DNA of 37,657 nucleotides from Bacteroidales bacterium (GTDB lineage: Bacteria; Bacteroidota; Bacteroidia; Bacteroidales; UBA932), in NCBI GenBank assembly GCA_015060395.1, contig SUYP01000025.1, forward strand, positions 1 to 37,657, in the 5' to 3' direction. The notes beneath the pieces were generated by a model. It made no database searches, was not told where the DNA came from, and saw only the letters and a list, made by a program, of their open reading frames with translations. Position 1 is the first letter of the stretch. Each line of letters starts with the position of its first letter. Shown here piece after piece: positions 1-8,626 of the stretch. The translations under genes were made by a program, and so were the position numbers.

Positions 1-60
1 TGCCTGATAATGACCTCAAAATTCCGTAAATCAAAGGTCACAAGTTGACGGAAAATTTCT

Positions 61-68
61 TATTTTTG
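61..68 (+). promoter_or_regulatory. Bacteroidetes-type -7 element before the 129-440 gene
   Basis: TATTTTTG matches the TAnnTTTG consensus of the Bacteroidetes housekeeping sigma factor. No TTTG is seen at the usual -33 distance, only a TTG at 45-47. A transcript starting just downstream would have a leader of roughly 50 bases. Confidence 0.35.
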
Positions 69-128
69 CTATGAACCCACTATGTATCAGGCATATGAAG
101 GTTCCCGTTCAACTTTAAGTTAAATGAT

Positions 129-440
129 ATGTCAAAAACATTTGAAACCAATGCCCAGAAGGCCCTGACTATGGCATCTGGCATCAAGAAGCACATTGAT
201 GAGGTCGCTCATCTCGGAATCAGGACCGAAGGTCTGGACACACTTGAAGCGGAAGCGAACAAGGCAATCGAAATGATTCAGGAAGTCGATGCTCTCCGTC
301 AGACAGTATCGGAAAAACTACAGGCCGCCAACGAAAAACTGGCCGACGTAAAGGAACTCGCAATGGGCTACCGCCAGACCATCAAGAACAACTTCCCGAT
401 GGAACAATGGGAAAAGTTCGGTATAATGGACAAGAGATAA
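129..440 (+). CDS. small helical protein of unknown function
   Basis: This 103-residue protein has no signal peptide or membrane segment. It is rich in Ala, Glu, Lys and Gln with long predicted helices; residues about 15-85 look able to form a coiled coil or helical bundle. The C-terminus carries an aromatic patch (NNFPMEQWEKFGI). I recognise no catalytic motif and no named family. It stands alone, with a -7-like element about 60 bases upstream and a terminator-like hairpin just after the stop, so it is probably monocistronic. Codon use resembles its neighbours. A cytoplasmic structural or DNA/RNA-associated role is possible but not shown. Confidence 0.75.
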   Translation: MSKTFETNAQKALTMASGIKKHIDEVAHLGIRTEGLDTLEAEANKAIEMIQEVDALRQTVSEKLQAANEKLADVKELAMGYRQTIKNNFPMEQWEKFGIMDKR

Positions 441-454
441 GGTCCGATATAAAT

Positions 455-486
455 TAGCCTTCATACATTGTGAGGGCTATTATTTT
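455..486 (+). terminator. terminator hairpin after the 129-440 gene
   Basis: TAGCCTTCA (455-463) pairs with TGAGGGCTA (471-479), nine pairs with one G-U, around a 7-base loop. It is followed by TTATTTT. Its position 15 bases after the stop codon fits intrinsic termination. Confidence 0.7.
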
Positions 487-555
487 GCTGATAGTCTATC
501 TTATTCTTGACCGTTTTAAGTCAAGTTCCCATAATAATATAAATTGTATAACTAA

Positions 556-573
556 ATTATCCAGGGGGATAAT
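556..573 (-). terminator. possible terminator of the pyk-DUF1963 cluster
   Basis: ATTATCC (556-562) and GGATAAT (567-573) form a perfect 7-pair stem with a 4-base loop, 18 bases beyond the stop of the DUF1963 gene on the minus strand. The following minus-strand bases are only moderately T-rich (TTAGTTAT), so termination strength is uncertain. Confidence 0.4.
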
Positions 574-590
574 CAAGTAATTCCAATCAA

Positions 591-1205
591 TTATCCCAGA
601 ACAGCTTTTGTCTTTTTCCAGTTGCCGAATCCGAGGTCGGAATTCTTGATGACGAAATCCAGACGGCCTGATCCGAAATCCAGTCCGGAAACTGAATCGG
701 AAACGAGCTTGAGAAGGTTTGTATGATCAGGATAGCTGCCCGGAAGATCGTTTGAGAGCATCTTGATTCCTTCAGCCTCGTCTTCACACTCGGAAAATAC
801 GATTTCCAGCTCATTTTCTGTAAGCTGCTCATCTTCGTCACCGACAAGCATACAGGTCTGGAAGGTCTCGAAGTTTATTGTCTTTGCATATTTCAGCATC
901 ACTCTGCCTTTAGGCCATTCTCCAGCAGGGTTATGAACCGGAGAATCGTATCCTATATAATCATCAACGGCAGCAAAGAAATAAAGCATACCCTCGTGAG
1001 GAAGTCTGTTTTCTTTGTCAAATGGCGCAATGTCCTCACAATTGATCTGACAGATGAAGGTCAGCGGATAGTCGTATGTCTCTCCATCTTCAGTAACTTC
1101 CATTGTAGGATACTGCATATTTTCAGGCATATCGGGATCCCCCCACCATTTGCTTCCGCAGAAAAGTATTCTCTCTGTCCGTTTGAGTTCAAGTTTTATT
1201 GCCAT
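591..1205 (-). CDS. DUF1963 (YwqG-like) protein
   Basis: A 204-residue cytoplasmic protein of the DUF1963/YwqG type. I base this on the run LTFICQINCEDIAPFD followed by LPHEGMLYFFAAVDDY, which is the typical core of that family (hydrophobic strand, QIN, then a G-x-L-Y-F-F strand). Biochemical function of the family is not settled. It lies last in the minus-strand cluster, 24 bases after the stop of an exported beta-barrel-like gene, so it is probably co-transcribed with pyk. No signal peptide is seen. The protein is acidic, and the C-terminus ends in a FGNWKKTKAVLG tail. It looks complete. Confidence 0.75.
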   Translation of the reverse strand: MAIKLELKRTERILFCGSKWWGDPDMPENMQYPTMEVTEDGETYDYPLTFICQINCEDIAPFDKENRLPHEGMLYFFAAVDDYIGYDSPVHNPAGEWPKGRVMLKYAKTINFETFQTCMLVGDEDEQLTENELEIVFSECEDEAEGIKMLSNDLPGSYPDHTNLLKLVSDSVSGLDFGSGRLDFVIKNSDLGFGNWKKTKAVLG

Positions 1206-1229
1206 ATTGCTTAAGTGTTTGATTGTCAG

Positions 1230-1850
1230 TTAGAATGATAAGGATATGCCGATGCTTAAGGCGCTGAGCCAAGCGTTGTTTCTGTTGATCTTGTTATGAG
1301 ATATCTGTGTGTCGTCGTAGAAAATGTAAGGATGAGTGTAGGTGACTCTTGCTGAAAACAGGAAATCAAGTTTGGTGTCCTTGCTCAATGATATTCGGTA
1401 TCCCCCACCAATTTTTCCCACAAGTATCTCCTGTACAGGGCTCCTCAGACATATTCCGCTTCCCAGATCGACGAATGTCAGCCATCTGTCGCTCAGAGGA
1501 TCGTTCCCGAAATACCTGGTCGCTCTGATTGATACCGGAATTACATTATGAAGATCTCCTGCTCCGGCGTAGCCCACAAACATAGACATATTCCATCTGA
1601 CGTTCAGATTACAGCCTATATGCAGATACATATCGGCGTTGTGCCAGTATCCGAAATTGTTGTCAGACTCGTCAACTCTGAAACCCTCCGGAGCGAAGTA
1701 GTTGTAATGATATCCTGAATGAACAGTAGCTACATACCCCCATTCCACGCCGTATGTGAGGCGTGAGAACCTCTCCGTCGCGGCCTCACGGGCGTTAACG
1801 GATTTGTTAAACAGGCTGATAGCCAATAATATGAACAATAATCTCTTCAT
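1230..1850 (-). CDS. exported outer-membrane beta-barrel-like protein
   Basis: The 206-residue product begins with a clear signal peptide (MKRLLFILLAISLF, likely cleavage after VNA). The mature part alternates polar and aromatic residues in strands with Gly-rich turns and ends in the aromatic strand SALSIGISLSF, with a terminal Phe as usual for outer-membrane barrels. Its size suggests an eight-stranded barrel. No enzymatic motif is seen. It starts 2 bases after the stop of the upstream exported gene 1853-2386 and is followed by the DUF1963 gene, so it is part of the pyk cluster. Cargo or partner is unknown. Confidence 0.75.
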   Translation of the reverse strand: MKRLLFILLAISLFNKSVNAREAATERFSRLTYGVEWGYVATVHSGYHYNYFAPEGFRVDESDNNFGYWHNADMYLHIGCNLNVRWNMSMFVGYAGAGDLHNVIPVSIRATRYFGNDPLSDRWLTFVDLGSGICLRSPVQEILVGKIGGGYRISLSKDTKLDFLFSARVTYTHPYIFYDDTQISHNKINRNNAWLSALSIGISLSF

Positions 1851-1852
1851 AT

Positions 1853-2386
1853 TCAGAATTCATACCTTATGCTGACTTCCGGCATTATTCCGTAAAGGAG
1901 TCCTGACCTGTATAGACGCATATTGACCATTCCTTCGTTGATTCTGAAATGGCCTCCGAGCATAGGCGAAAGATTCATTGATATCGTTACTCCCCTTGCA
2001 AAAGTACATTCTCCTCCTACCCTGCCCTTCAAACCGAAAAACATTCCCGGAGGACCGATGATGTCATTTGAGTAGCCAATGCCGAGTCCTGGTCCGGCAT
2101 AGAATCTTATTGGATTGCCGTTCGCAGACTCCATTTTCTTGAAAATCATATTCCAGAATACCGATGCAGAGGCACCCGGATAGACGGAACGGAATGCAAA
2201 AAGAGCAGATGTCTCGGCCCGGAGCTGGACTCCGACGAAATTATCATCATCAACGTCAAAGCAATATTCGAGTCCTGTGCCTGCATAGCTGAAAGTCATT
2301 CCAATATTCCTTTGCTGGGCGCTCATCTCGTCCAGACACAATGCGGTCGCAACCAGGACACACAATATTGCGTTAGCTTTAAACAT
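1853..2386 (-). CDS. exported beta-barrel-like protein overlapping pyk
   Basis: I start this gene at the internal Met at 2386, because it gives a signal peptide (MFKANAILCVLVATALCL, then SAQQR). The longer in-frame extension to 2422 would only be pyk sequence read in another frame. That leaves 177 residues with repeated Gly/aromatic beta-strand patterns (NIGMTFSYAGTGLEYCF, FYAGPGLGIGYSN) and a C-terminal strand PEVSIRYEF. A small outer-membrane barrel is the likely fold. The start ATG overlaps the pyk stop (ATGTTTAA), and GGAG lies 8 bases upstream, so translation is probably coupled to pyk. It resembles the next gene in size and style and may be its partner. Confidence 0.75.
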   Translation of the reverse strand: MFKANAILCVLVATALCLDEMSAQQRNIGMTFSYAGTGLEYCFDVDDDNFVGVQLRAETSALFAFRSVYPGASASVFWNMIFKKMESANGNPIRFYAGPGLGIGYSNDIIGPPGMFFGLKGRVGGECTFARGVTISMNLSPMLGGHFRINEGMVNMRLYRSGLLYGIMPEVSIRYEF

Positions 2387-3788
2387 ATTTGAACTCCATA
2401 TAGGTAGCTCCGACTTCGTCATTGAAGCTTCCTCCTATGAATCCTACAAGATCCCCCTTGGCTATCTTTCCGTCAGCAATAAGAATCTTGAGGGAGTTCT
2501 GAACGAAACCTTCTTTCGTTCCTGTTATTTCAAATTTATAACAATATACATCGTAGGTCAAGGCCAGTTCCCTCATAGTGAATGCGTTATAGCACATTGC
2601 ATAAATAGGGACTTTAGGTCTGAACTCAGCCAGATATCTTCCTGTACGTCCTGTCCAGGTGTCAAGGATGATGGCCTTCACAGGTATCTGCTGCGTTGCT
2701 GCGACAAGTGATTTCGCAAGTACGGCCGCTATTGGTTTCGCGACTTCCTCGAGATTCACTTCAAGCCTTGTGTCTATACTTTCTTCTGCTTCCAGAGCAA
2801 TGGTGGTCATAGTCTTGACTGCTTCGACAGGATATCTGCCTGATGCTGTCTCTCCGCTGAGCATAATGGCGTCTGTGCTCTGGAAGATAGCATTGGCGAC
2901 ATCCGTCACCTCAGCTCTTGTCGGACGCGGATTCTCGATCATACTGTGCAGCATCTGAGTCGCTACGATCACCGGTTTTTTCCTCGCGCGGCATTTCTGC
3001 ACGATCCTCTTCTGAATCATCGGAATCTTTTCCGCTGCGATTTCCACTCCGAGGTCTCCCCTCGCGATCATAACGCCGTAGCAATGAGCCAGTATCTCAT
3101 CGAGGTTGTCAATTCCCTGCTGATTCTCGATCTTGGAGATTATCTTGAGATGACTCTTGTGCTCATCCAGAATCTCCTGAATTTCAATCAGATCAGCCTT
3201 AGTCCTGACGAAAGAGTGTGCTATGAAATCGATGTCAGCCTTTATAGCCCATTCGACGAACATCTTGTCCTTGTCCGTCAATGCCGGCAGCGATATGTGC
3301 ACATTAGGCACATTGACACTCTTCTTTCCCTTTATCACCCCGTTGTTCATCACCCGGCATATCAGTTCTTCATCATTCTTTCCGATGACCGAGAGTTCGA
3401 TGCTTCCATCATCGATCAGGATATCGGCTCCGACCGGTACATCCTGCACGAATGTCGCGCAATTGGTATATAGGACATTCTGTGAAGACGGACTGTCGAT
3501 TCCGTTTTCAATTTTCAGTATGTCTCCGTTCTTTGCCACGAATCCGACAGCACTTTCCATTGCAGTGAGTCTTACTTCGGGACCTTTGGTATCGACCAGT
3601 ATGGCTATCTTGTCCGATACCTTCCTGACATTGTCAACAATCTTCTGGGCTCCATCTATGGTTGCGTGTGCAGAGTTGATCCTTGCCACGTTCATACCGT
3701 TGGAGTACAGTTCCCGGATAAATTCAACTTCGCAGTTGATGTCCGATATTGTACAGATGATCTTGGTTTTCTTGATATTCATATACAC
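2379..3788 (-). CDS. pyk: pyruvate kinase
   Basis: Cytoplasmic glycolytic enzyme converting PEP and ADP to pyruvate and ATP. Its 469 residues match the usual bacterial length. Visible motifs are the N-terminal TKIICTISD, the catalytic-barrel motif MIARGDLGVEIAAEKIP, MLSGETASGRYPVEAV with the Mg/substrate site, and a C-terminal regulatory domain. The loop usually read as RxNFSHG is here ARINSAHATIDG, a variant rather than a loss. Met3 at 3782 is an equally possible start. The gene heads a minus-strand cluster and overlaps the next gene by 8 bases. A TAAATTTG element at 3834-3841 is the likely -7 box, giving a leader of about 40 bases. Confidence 0.97.
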   Translation of the reverse strand: MYMNIKKTKIICTISDINCEVEFIRELYSNGMNVARINSAHATIDGAQKIVDNVRKVSDKIAILVDTKGPEVRLTAMESAVGFVAKNGDILKIENGIDSPSSQNVLYTNCATFVQDVPVGADILIDDGSIELSVIGKNDEELICRVMNNGVIKGKKSVNVPNVHISLPALTDKDKMFVEWAIKADIDFIAHSFVRTKADLIEIQEILDEHKSHLKIISKIENQQGIDNLDEILAHCYGVMIARGDLGVEIAAEKIPMIQKRIVQKCRARKKPVIVATQMLHSMIENPRPTRAEVTDVANAIFQSTDAIMLSGETASGRYPVEAVKTMTTIALEAEESIDTRLEVNLEEVAKPIAAVLAKSLVAATQQIPVKAIILDTWTGRTGRYLAEFRPKVPIYAMCYNAFTMRELALTYDVYCYKFEITGTKEGFVQNSLKILIADGKIAKGDLVGFIGGSFNDEVGATYMEFKYV

Positions 3789-3833
3789 TACATTTATGCA
3801 GGCACTACCCTGCCTTCTACCAAACTAGAAACG

Positions 3834-3841
3834 CAAATTTA
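3834..3841 (-). promoter_or_regulatory. -7 element of the pyk cluster
   Basis: On the minus strand this reads TAAATTTG, a perfect TAnnTTTG match about 46 bases before the pyk start. No TTTG was found at the usual -33 spacing. Confidence 0.45.
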
Positions 3842-3873
3842 ACAAAAATCAGGAAATATTCGAGTATTTTTCC

Positions 3874-3881
3874 TAACTTTG
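3874..3881 (+). promoter_or_regulatory. -7 element of the GNAT-rarA pair
   Basis: TAACTTTG matches TAnnTTTG and lies 28 bases before the 3910 start. The -33 box is not evident. With the pyk element it makes a compact divergent promoter region. Confidence 0.5.
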
Positions 3882-3909
3882 TCTGATGTACTAACCAAAA
3901 CTGATCTTT

Positions 3910-5040
3910 ATGTCTGTAATAATCAATACAGTTAACACAAAAAAGGACTTCAAGTTATTCGCAAGATTCGCCAATAAACTATATAAAGGGAACAGATACT
4001 ATGTACCAAGTATGCCCTTTGACGACCTGAACACCTTCGACAAGGATAAAAACGGAGCTTTCGAGTTCAGCGAAGCTGAATTTTATCTTGCATATAAGGA
4101 CGGAAAACTCGCCGGAAGGGTGGCTGCAATAGTGAATCATAAGGCAAACGAAGCCTGGGGAGTAAAGCAGGTCCGTTTCGGATGGATCGATTTCATTGAT
4201 GACATCGAAGTAAGCGAGGCACTTCTGAATGCGGTGATTGCCTTTGGAAAGGCTCGTGGAATGTCACAGATCGTCGGTCCTCTCGGATTTACAGACTTCG
4301 ATCCCGAGGGAATGCTTGTGGAAGGCTTCGACCGCCTGAGTACGATGGCGCTCATATATAATCATCCGTATTATCCGGAACATCTGAAAAAGCTCGGATA
4401 TTACAAGGAGACCGGATGGGTTGAATACAGGATCACGATTCCAGAGCAGCTTCCGGAGAGACACATAAAGCTTGCCGCGCTGGTAAAGGAGCGCTATAAT
4501 CTCAAGGTGCTTAAAAAGACCAAGGCACAGATAAGGAAAGAAAAATACGGACATAAGCTGTTTCAGCTCATAAATGAAACATACTGTGTGCTTTACGGCT
4601 ATTCACTTCTATCACCGAAGCAGATAGATCAGTATGTGGATGTGTATCTTTCTCTGGTCGATATGAAGATGCTTACATTCATAGAGGATCAGAAAGGAGA
4701 CCTTATTGCAGCCGGAATCACCATTCCGTCATTGTCAGAGGCACTTCAGAAATGCAATGGGGAGATTCTGCCTTTCGGATGGTGGCACCTGCTCAAGGCA
4801 ATGTTCTGGAAGAAGCCTGAGACATTGGACCTTCTGCTGATAGGTGTGAGACCTGACTATCAGAACAAAGGTGTCAATTCCCTCCTGTTCGTGGATCTGT
4901 TCCAGAATTACAGGAAGATGGGATTCAAATATGCAGAGACCAACGCCAATCTTGAAACAAACGCGAAGGTCCAGGCGATGTGGGATCCGTTTGAAAAAGA
5001 ACTTCATAAGCGCAGATGGGTGTTCGGCAAGGATATATGA
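3910..5040 (+). CDS. GNAT-fold acetyltransferase-like protein
   Basis: A 376-residue cytoplasmic protein. The C-terminal part carries a GNAT-type acetyl-CoA loop (VRPDYQNKGVNSLLF, about residues 315-330) followed by a helix and the strand KYAETNANLETNAKVQAMW, which is typical of GNAT motifs A and B. The N-terminal half begins with a strand-helix pattern and LYKGNRYYVPSMPFD. Large GNAT-like proteins of this length occur in Bacteroidetes, but their substrate is not known to me. The stop overlaps the rarA start (ATGA at 5037-5040), so the two are probably translationally coupled. The sequence does not show why a RarA-type ATPase would be coupled to an acyltransferase. Confidence 0.75.
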   Translation: MSVIINTVNTKKDFKLFARFANKLYKGNRYYVPSMPFDDLNTFDKDKNGAFEFSEAEFYLAYKDGKLAGRVAAIVNHKANEAWGVKQVRFGWIDFIDDIEVSEALLNAVIAFGKARGMSQIVGPLGFTDFDPEGMLVEGFDRLSTMALIYNHPYYPEHLKKLGYYKETGWVEYRITIPEQLPERHIKLAALVKERYNLKVLKKTKAQIRKEKYGHKLFQLINETYCVLYGYSLLSPKQIDQYVDVYLSLVDMKMLTFIEDQKGDLIAAGITIPSLSEALQKCNGEILPFGWWHLLKAMFWKKPETLDLLLIGVRPDYQNKGVNSLLFVDLFQNYRKMGFKYAETNANLETNAKVQAMWDPFEKELHKRRWVFGKDI

Positions 5041-6353
5041 TGAATGATGACAACATAGGACGAAGCAGGATGCTTCCGCCGCTTCCTGAAAGGATGAGAC
5101 CGCACGACCTTGATGGTTATGTCGGTCAAAGGCATCTTATAGGCAAAGGCTGCATTCTCAGGAATATGATAGAGAGCGGAAACCTTTCTTCATTCATCCT
5201 ATGGGGGCCTCCGGGAGTCGGCAAGACAACTCTTTCCAGAATCGTCGCCAAGTCACTAGGCAGAGAATTCTTCACGCTTTCTGCTGTCAGTTCCGGTGTG
5301 AAGGACGTAAGGGAAGTAATTGATAAGGCACGATCCAACTCCTTGTTTTCCAACGGGTTGTCCCCGATTCTCTTTATAGATGAGATACACAGGTTCAATA
5401 AATCGCAGCAGGATGCCCTTCTTGGAGCTGTGGAAGATGGAACCATAATCCTGATTGGAGCTACTACCGAGAATCCGTCATTTGAGGTCATAACTCCCCT
5501 CCTGTCACGTTGTCAGGTTTTCGTCTTGAAATCTCTGGAAAAGCAGGATCTTCAGACTCTTCTCGACAGAGCTATAGGCAACGATGAAATTCTGAAACAT
5601 AGAAAAATCGAAGTCACTGAGACTGAAGCATTGTTCCGTTATGCTGCCGGTGACGCCCGAAAGCTGCTCAACATCCTGGAGATCGTGACCGGATCCTTTG
5701 CAGGTGATTCTAAGATCATAATCGACAATAAGACCGTTACATCCTGTCTGCAGGAGAATGTCGCGATATATGATAAAGGAGGAGAAATGCATTATGATGT
5801 GATTTCTGCCTTTATAAAAAGCGTGCGTGGCTCAGACCCTAACGCTGCTGTTTATTATCTTGCCCGTATGCTTGACGGAGGTGAAGATCCGCTTTTCATA
5901 GCAAGGCGGCTTTGCATCCTGGCCGCAGAAGATGTCGGCCTGGCCAATCCTAACGCCCTGCTTCTGGCCAATTCGACATTCCAGATCGTACATAATATCG
6001 GAATGCCTGAAGCCCGGATCCCGCTTGCGGAATGTACGATATATCTTGCTTCCTCCGCAAAGAGCAACTCGGCATATATGGCTATTAATGAGGCGCTTGC
6101 GGTAGCTAAGGATACGCAGATGGCTTCTGTGCCGCTATATTTGAGGAATGCTCCTACAAAGCTTATGGAAGAACTGGGCTATGCCGACGGATATAAATAT
6201 GCCCACGACTATCCCGGACATTTTGCAGACCTCGAATTTATGCCTTCCGAGCTTTCAGGGCATAAGTTCTATGAGCCGGCTGATAACAAGCAGGAAGATG
6301 TGCTGAGATCGAGGCTGGAAAATCTCTGGCCGAAATATTATTCCAAGAAATAG
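5037..6353 (+). CDS. rarA: replication-associated recombination ATPase RarA (MgsA)
   Basis: AAA+ ATPase of the clamp-loader-like RarA/MgsA/WRNIP1 family, acting at stalled replication forks. I choose the ATG at 5037, which overlaps the upstream stop and has AAGGAT before it; the frame is open to 5016 only by chance. From that start the protein has 438 residues, close to the family norm. Visible are Walker A (GPPGVGKTT), Walker B (LFIDEIHRF), sensor 1 (GATTENPSFEV), the arginine-finger region (LLSRCQVF) and the C-terminal MgsA tetramerisation region (PLAECTIYLASSAKSNSAY). It converges on tamL with one base between the stops, and no hairpin separates them. Confidence 0.95.
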   Translation: MMNDDNIGRSRMLPPLPERMRPHDLDGYVGQRHLIGKGCILRNMIESGNLSSFILWGPPGVGKTTLSRIVAKSLGREFFTLSAVSSGVKDVREVIDKARSNSLFSNGLSPILFIDEIHRFNKSQQDALLGAVEDGTIILIGATTENPSFEVITPLLSRCQVFVLKSLEKQDLQTLLDRAIGNDEILKHRKIEVTETEALFRYAAGDARKLLNILEIVTGSFAGDSKIIIDNKTVTSCLQENVAIYDKGGEMHYDVISAFIKSVRGSDPNAAVYYLARMLDGGEDPLFIARRLCILAAEDVGLANPNALLLANSTFQIVHNIGMPEARIPLAECTIYLASSAKSNSAYMAINEALAVAKDTQMASVPLYLRNAPTKLMEELGYADGYKYAHDYPGHFADLEFMPSELSGHKFYEPADNKQEDVLRSRLENLWPKYYSKK

Positions 6354-6354
6354 A

Positions 6355-8532
6355 TCAGAACGGATATCCTACACCGAAATGGAGGGCGAAGTTGTCACGG
6401 TTCAGCCACTTTGCCGGATTCACCCATTTCTGTTCACTGGCAGGATCGTGAATCTTCATACCCAGGTCGAAGCGCAGCAGGAGGAAACCGAAATCCAGTC
6501 TGATGCCTGTACCCCAGTTGGCGGCAATGCTTTCTCCCAACCTGTTCCAGCGGAATACGGCCGGATCTGATTCAGGAGTGTCCTTGTGCTTCAATGTCCA
6601 GACATTTCCCGCATCGACAAATACGGCTCCAGCCACCTTCCAGAACATATCGAACCGATATTCAATATTCGCCTCAAGCTTCATATCGCCTGTCTGATTC
6701 GGGATTATGAATGACTTGTCCAGCTGTGAAGTTCCCGGGCCGACGGTTCTGGCCTGCCATCCTCGGAGACTGTTGGCACCTCCCCCGTAGAAATGCTTTT
6801 CAAAAGGCAGAGCAGATGAATTTCCGTACGCATATCCGGCACCGGCGAGGAGTCTTGTGGCAATGGACTGGCCGTTGTTCTGTCCCCAGACCCAGGTGCG
6901 TCCCAAGGTCAGTTCTGCTCTGACATATTGCGAATAAGGTGTGTTCCATATCATTCCGGCTCCGTTGATATCCTTTTTCATAAGCGGATTGAACGCCCTG
7001 AGGAGATTACCTGCGACATCAAGCTGGAGTCTTGAATAAAAATAAGTCTTGTCCGGTATCGTAGCCGCATCGGTGGTATAGTAGAGGGTACCTCCCGAGC
7101 CGAGGTCGAAGTGATCCTGATATGCGTTTCTCAGGAAAGGATCCGCAGCAAGATTCTCGTAGAAATTTTCGTCCAGATCGAAAAGCCTTACGACATTGAG
7201 CTGAAGCGGATAGACCTGATAGAAGAATCGGTTTCTGACATCGCCAGTATAGCCGTATGAGGTCGAAAGGATGTTTCTGGTGTATTCGGGCCTGTTCTGA
7301 TAGTTGTATGAAAAGTTGATGTCTGTTCTCGGTATAGCCCCCTTGAAGTGTCTGTACGACAGAGGGAAAAAGCGCGGAAGACTCAGACCTGCAGACACAC
7401 CGAATTCATTTGAACGTACATCGTCCTTGAACTTGAACTGGAAATTGCCCATAAAGCTCAGATTCAGCCACTCTCCTCCCTTGAATATGTTCTTGTGGTA
7501 GTATGAAATCTGAGGAGAGATACCAAAGAGTCCTGATGAATTTGTGGATGCTTCGAGATTGATCTTGAATCCCTGAAGCTTCGACTGGGCGAGAGATATG
7601 GAACAATCGACCAGATTAGTGTCTTTTGTGGTCATTCCGATGTTCACGCTGCTGAAGACCCGCAATGCTGAAAGTCGTGAATATGTGTGATTGACCATAT
7701 CCTCACTATAGACCTCTCCTGGAATCACGGTGTTCAGGTCGCGAAGAATCTTTTCCCTGATTTTCAATGTCTTAGGATAGGAGAAGGTGACATCGTCAAT
7801 ATAGAATTTCCTTATCGGCTGAGCATCTTTTGGAGTCTCGTTTCTCGTATATTCATTCACCTTCATCTCCAGAAGGGCATAACCTGGTATGCTGAATGTA
7901 TCGGCTTCGAAGAAGAAATTGTTTTTGCTGAAAGTATAGAAACCCTTGTTGCGAAGGGATGCCGCCATTGCTTCAGTCTCCTCCTCAAGCGACTGCTCCG
8001 CCAGAATGTCACCTTTCCTTACGCTCATAGCTGCTGTATCGGCAAGAAAAGCTTCTCTGAACTCCCCTCTTTCGGGCAGAACTATACTGATGTCCTTTAT
8101 GGTGTATGGCTTTCCCAGACTGACATTATAGGTGACGCTTACCTTCTTCTTGTTCACCTTTATTTCGGATTCGACTTCCGAGCCGTAAAAGCCCAGGTAT
8201 TCGAGGTGGTTCGTGATGTTGGAAATGGAATTTTCCACCTGTTCCGGATCATACACGACAGGTGCCTTGCCTATCTTCTGCACAAGTCTGTCCCAACCCT
8301 TTCCTTGGCCGTTGGTCCAGTTGTAAACGTAAAGGAACGGAGACCATCCCAGGTTTTCATTCTGCTTGAGATATTTGTTCAGCTGGTTAGGATTGAAATC
8401 CTTGTCATTCTCGATCCTTATCTTGTTCTTCGTAAGACGATATTCCCCGTCCTGCAGGACACGCGTCGTGCTGCAGGATACCGACATAAGAACCAATGCC
8501 AGGATATATATGATGCGGAATATGGATTTCAT
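6355..8532 (-). CDS. tamL: TamL-like Omp85 outer membrane lipoprotein
   Basis: This 725-residue protein has a lipoprotein signal peptide (LVLMSVSC, lipidated Cys20), POTRA-like repeats (about residues 25-300) and a C-terminal Omp85/BamA-type 16-strand barrel. The barrel motif GGGANSLRGWQARTVGPG and the final strand NFALHFGVGYPF are diagnostic. Bacteroidetes carry such a lipidated TamA relative, TamL, which works with TamB in outer-membrane assembly. I use the symbol by family resemblance. It is divergent from a TrmH-family methyltransferase, an arrangement I recall as common in Bacteroidetes. A full promoter lies at 8547-8577. Confidence 0.88.
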   Translation of the reverse strand: MKSIFRIIYILALVLMSVSCSTTRVLQDGEYRLTKNKIRIENDKDFNPNQLNKYLKQNENLGWSPFLYVYNWTNGQGKGWDRLVQKIGKAPVVYDPEQVENSISNITNHLEYLGFYGSEVESEIKVNKKKVSVTYNVSLGKPYTIKDISIVLPERGEFREAFLADTAAMSVRKGDILAEQSLEEETEAMAASLRNKGFYTFSKNNFFFEADTFSIPGYALLEMKVNEYTRNETPKDAQPIRKFYIDDVTFSYPKTLKIREKILRDLNTVIPGEVYSEDMVNHTYSRLSALRVFSSVNIGMTTKDTNLVDCSISLAQSKLQGFKINLEASTNSSGLFGISPQISYYHKNIFKGGEWLNLSFMGNFQFKFKDDVRSNEFGVSAGLSLPRFFPLSYRHFKGAIPRTDINFSYNYQNRPEYTRNILSTSYGYTGDVRNRFFYQVYPLQLNVVRLFDLDENFYENLAADPFLRNAYQDHFDLGSGGTLYYTTDAATIPDKTYFYSRLQLDVAGNLLRAFNPLMKKDINGAGMIWNTPYSQYVRAELTLGRTWVWGQNNGQSIATRLLAGAGYAYGNSSALPFEKHFYGGGANSLRGWQARTVGPGTSQLDKSFIIPNQTGDMKLEANIEYRFDMFWKVAGAVFVDAGNVWTLKHKDTPESDPAVFRWNRLGESIAANWGTGIRLDFGFLLLRFDLGMKIHDPASEQKWVNPAKWLNRDNFALHFGVGYPF

Positions 8533-8546
8533 ACCTATTATCGTTG

Positions 8547-8577
8547 CAAATTTATCTTAATCTGTGCATTTCTCAAA
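8547..8577 (-). promoter_or_regulatory. full Bacteroidetes promoter for tamL
   Basis: On the minus strand: TTTG (8577-8574), 19 bases, then TAAATTTG (8554-8547). Both boxes match consensus at the preferred spacing. The -7 box lies 15 bases before the tamL start codon, so the leader would be very short. Confidence 0.7.
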
Positions 8578-8595
8578 ATTTTGGCCAAAAAAAGC

Positions 8596-8603
8596 TATAT
8601 TTG
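8596..8603 (+). promoter_or_regulatory. -7 element of the TrmH-family gene
   Basis: TATATTTG matches TAnnTTTG and ends 23 bases before the start codon at 8627. The nearest TTTG (8580-8583) is only 12 bases away, too close for a standard -33 box. Confidence 0.45.
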
Positions 8604-8626
8604 TAGTTTATGTAAAGCGTCAATAT

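Noticed and set aside
2946..3828. Plus-strand open frames opposite pyk
   Set aside because: Antisense to a clear pyruvate kinase with complete motifs; no promoter or family signal.
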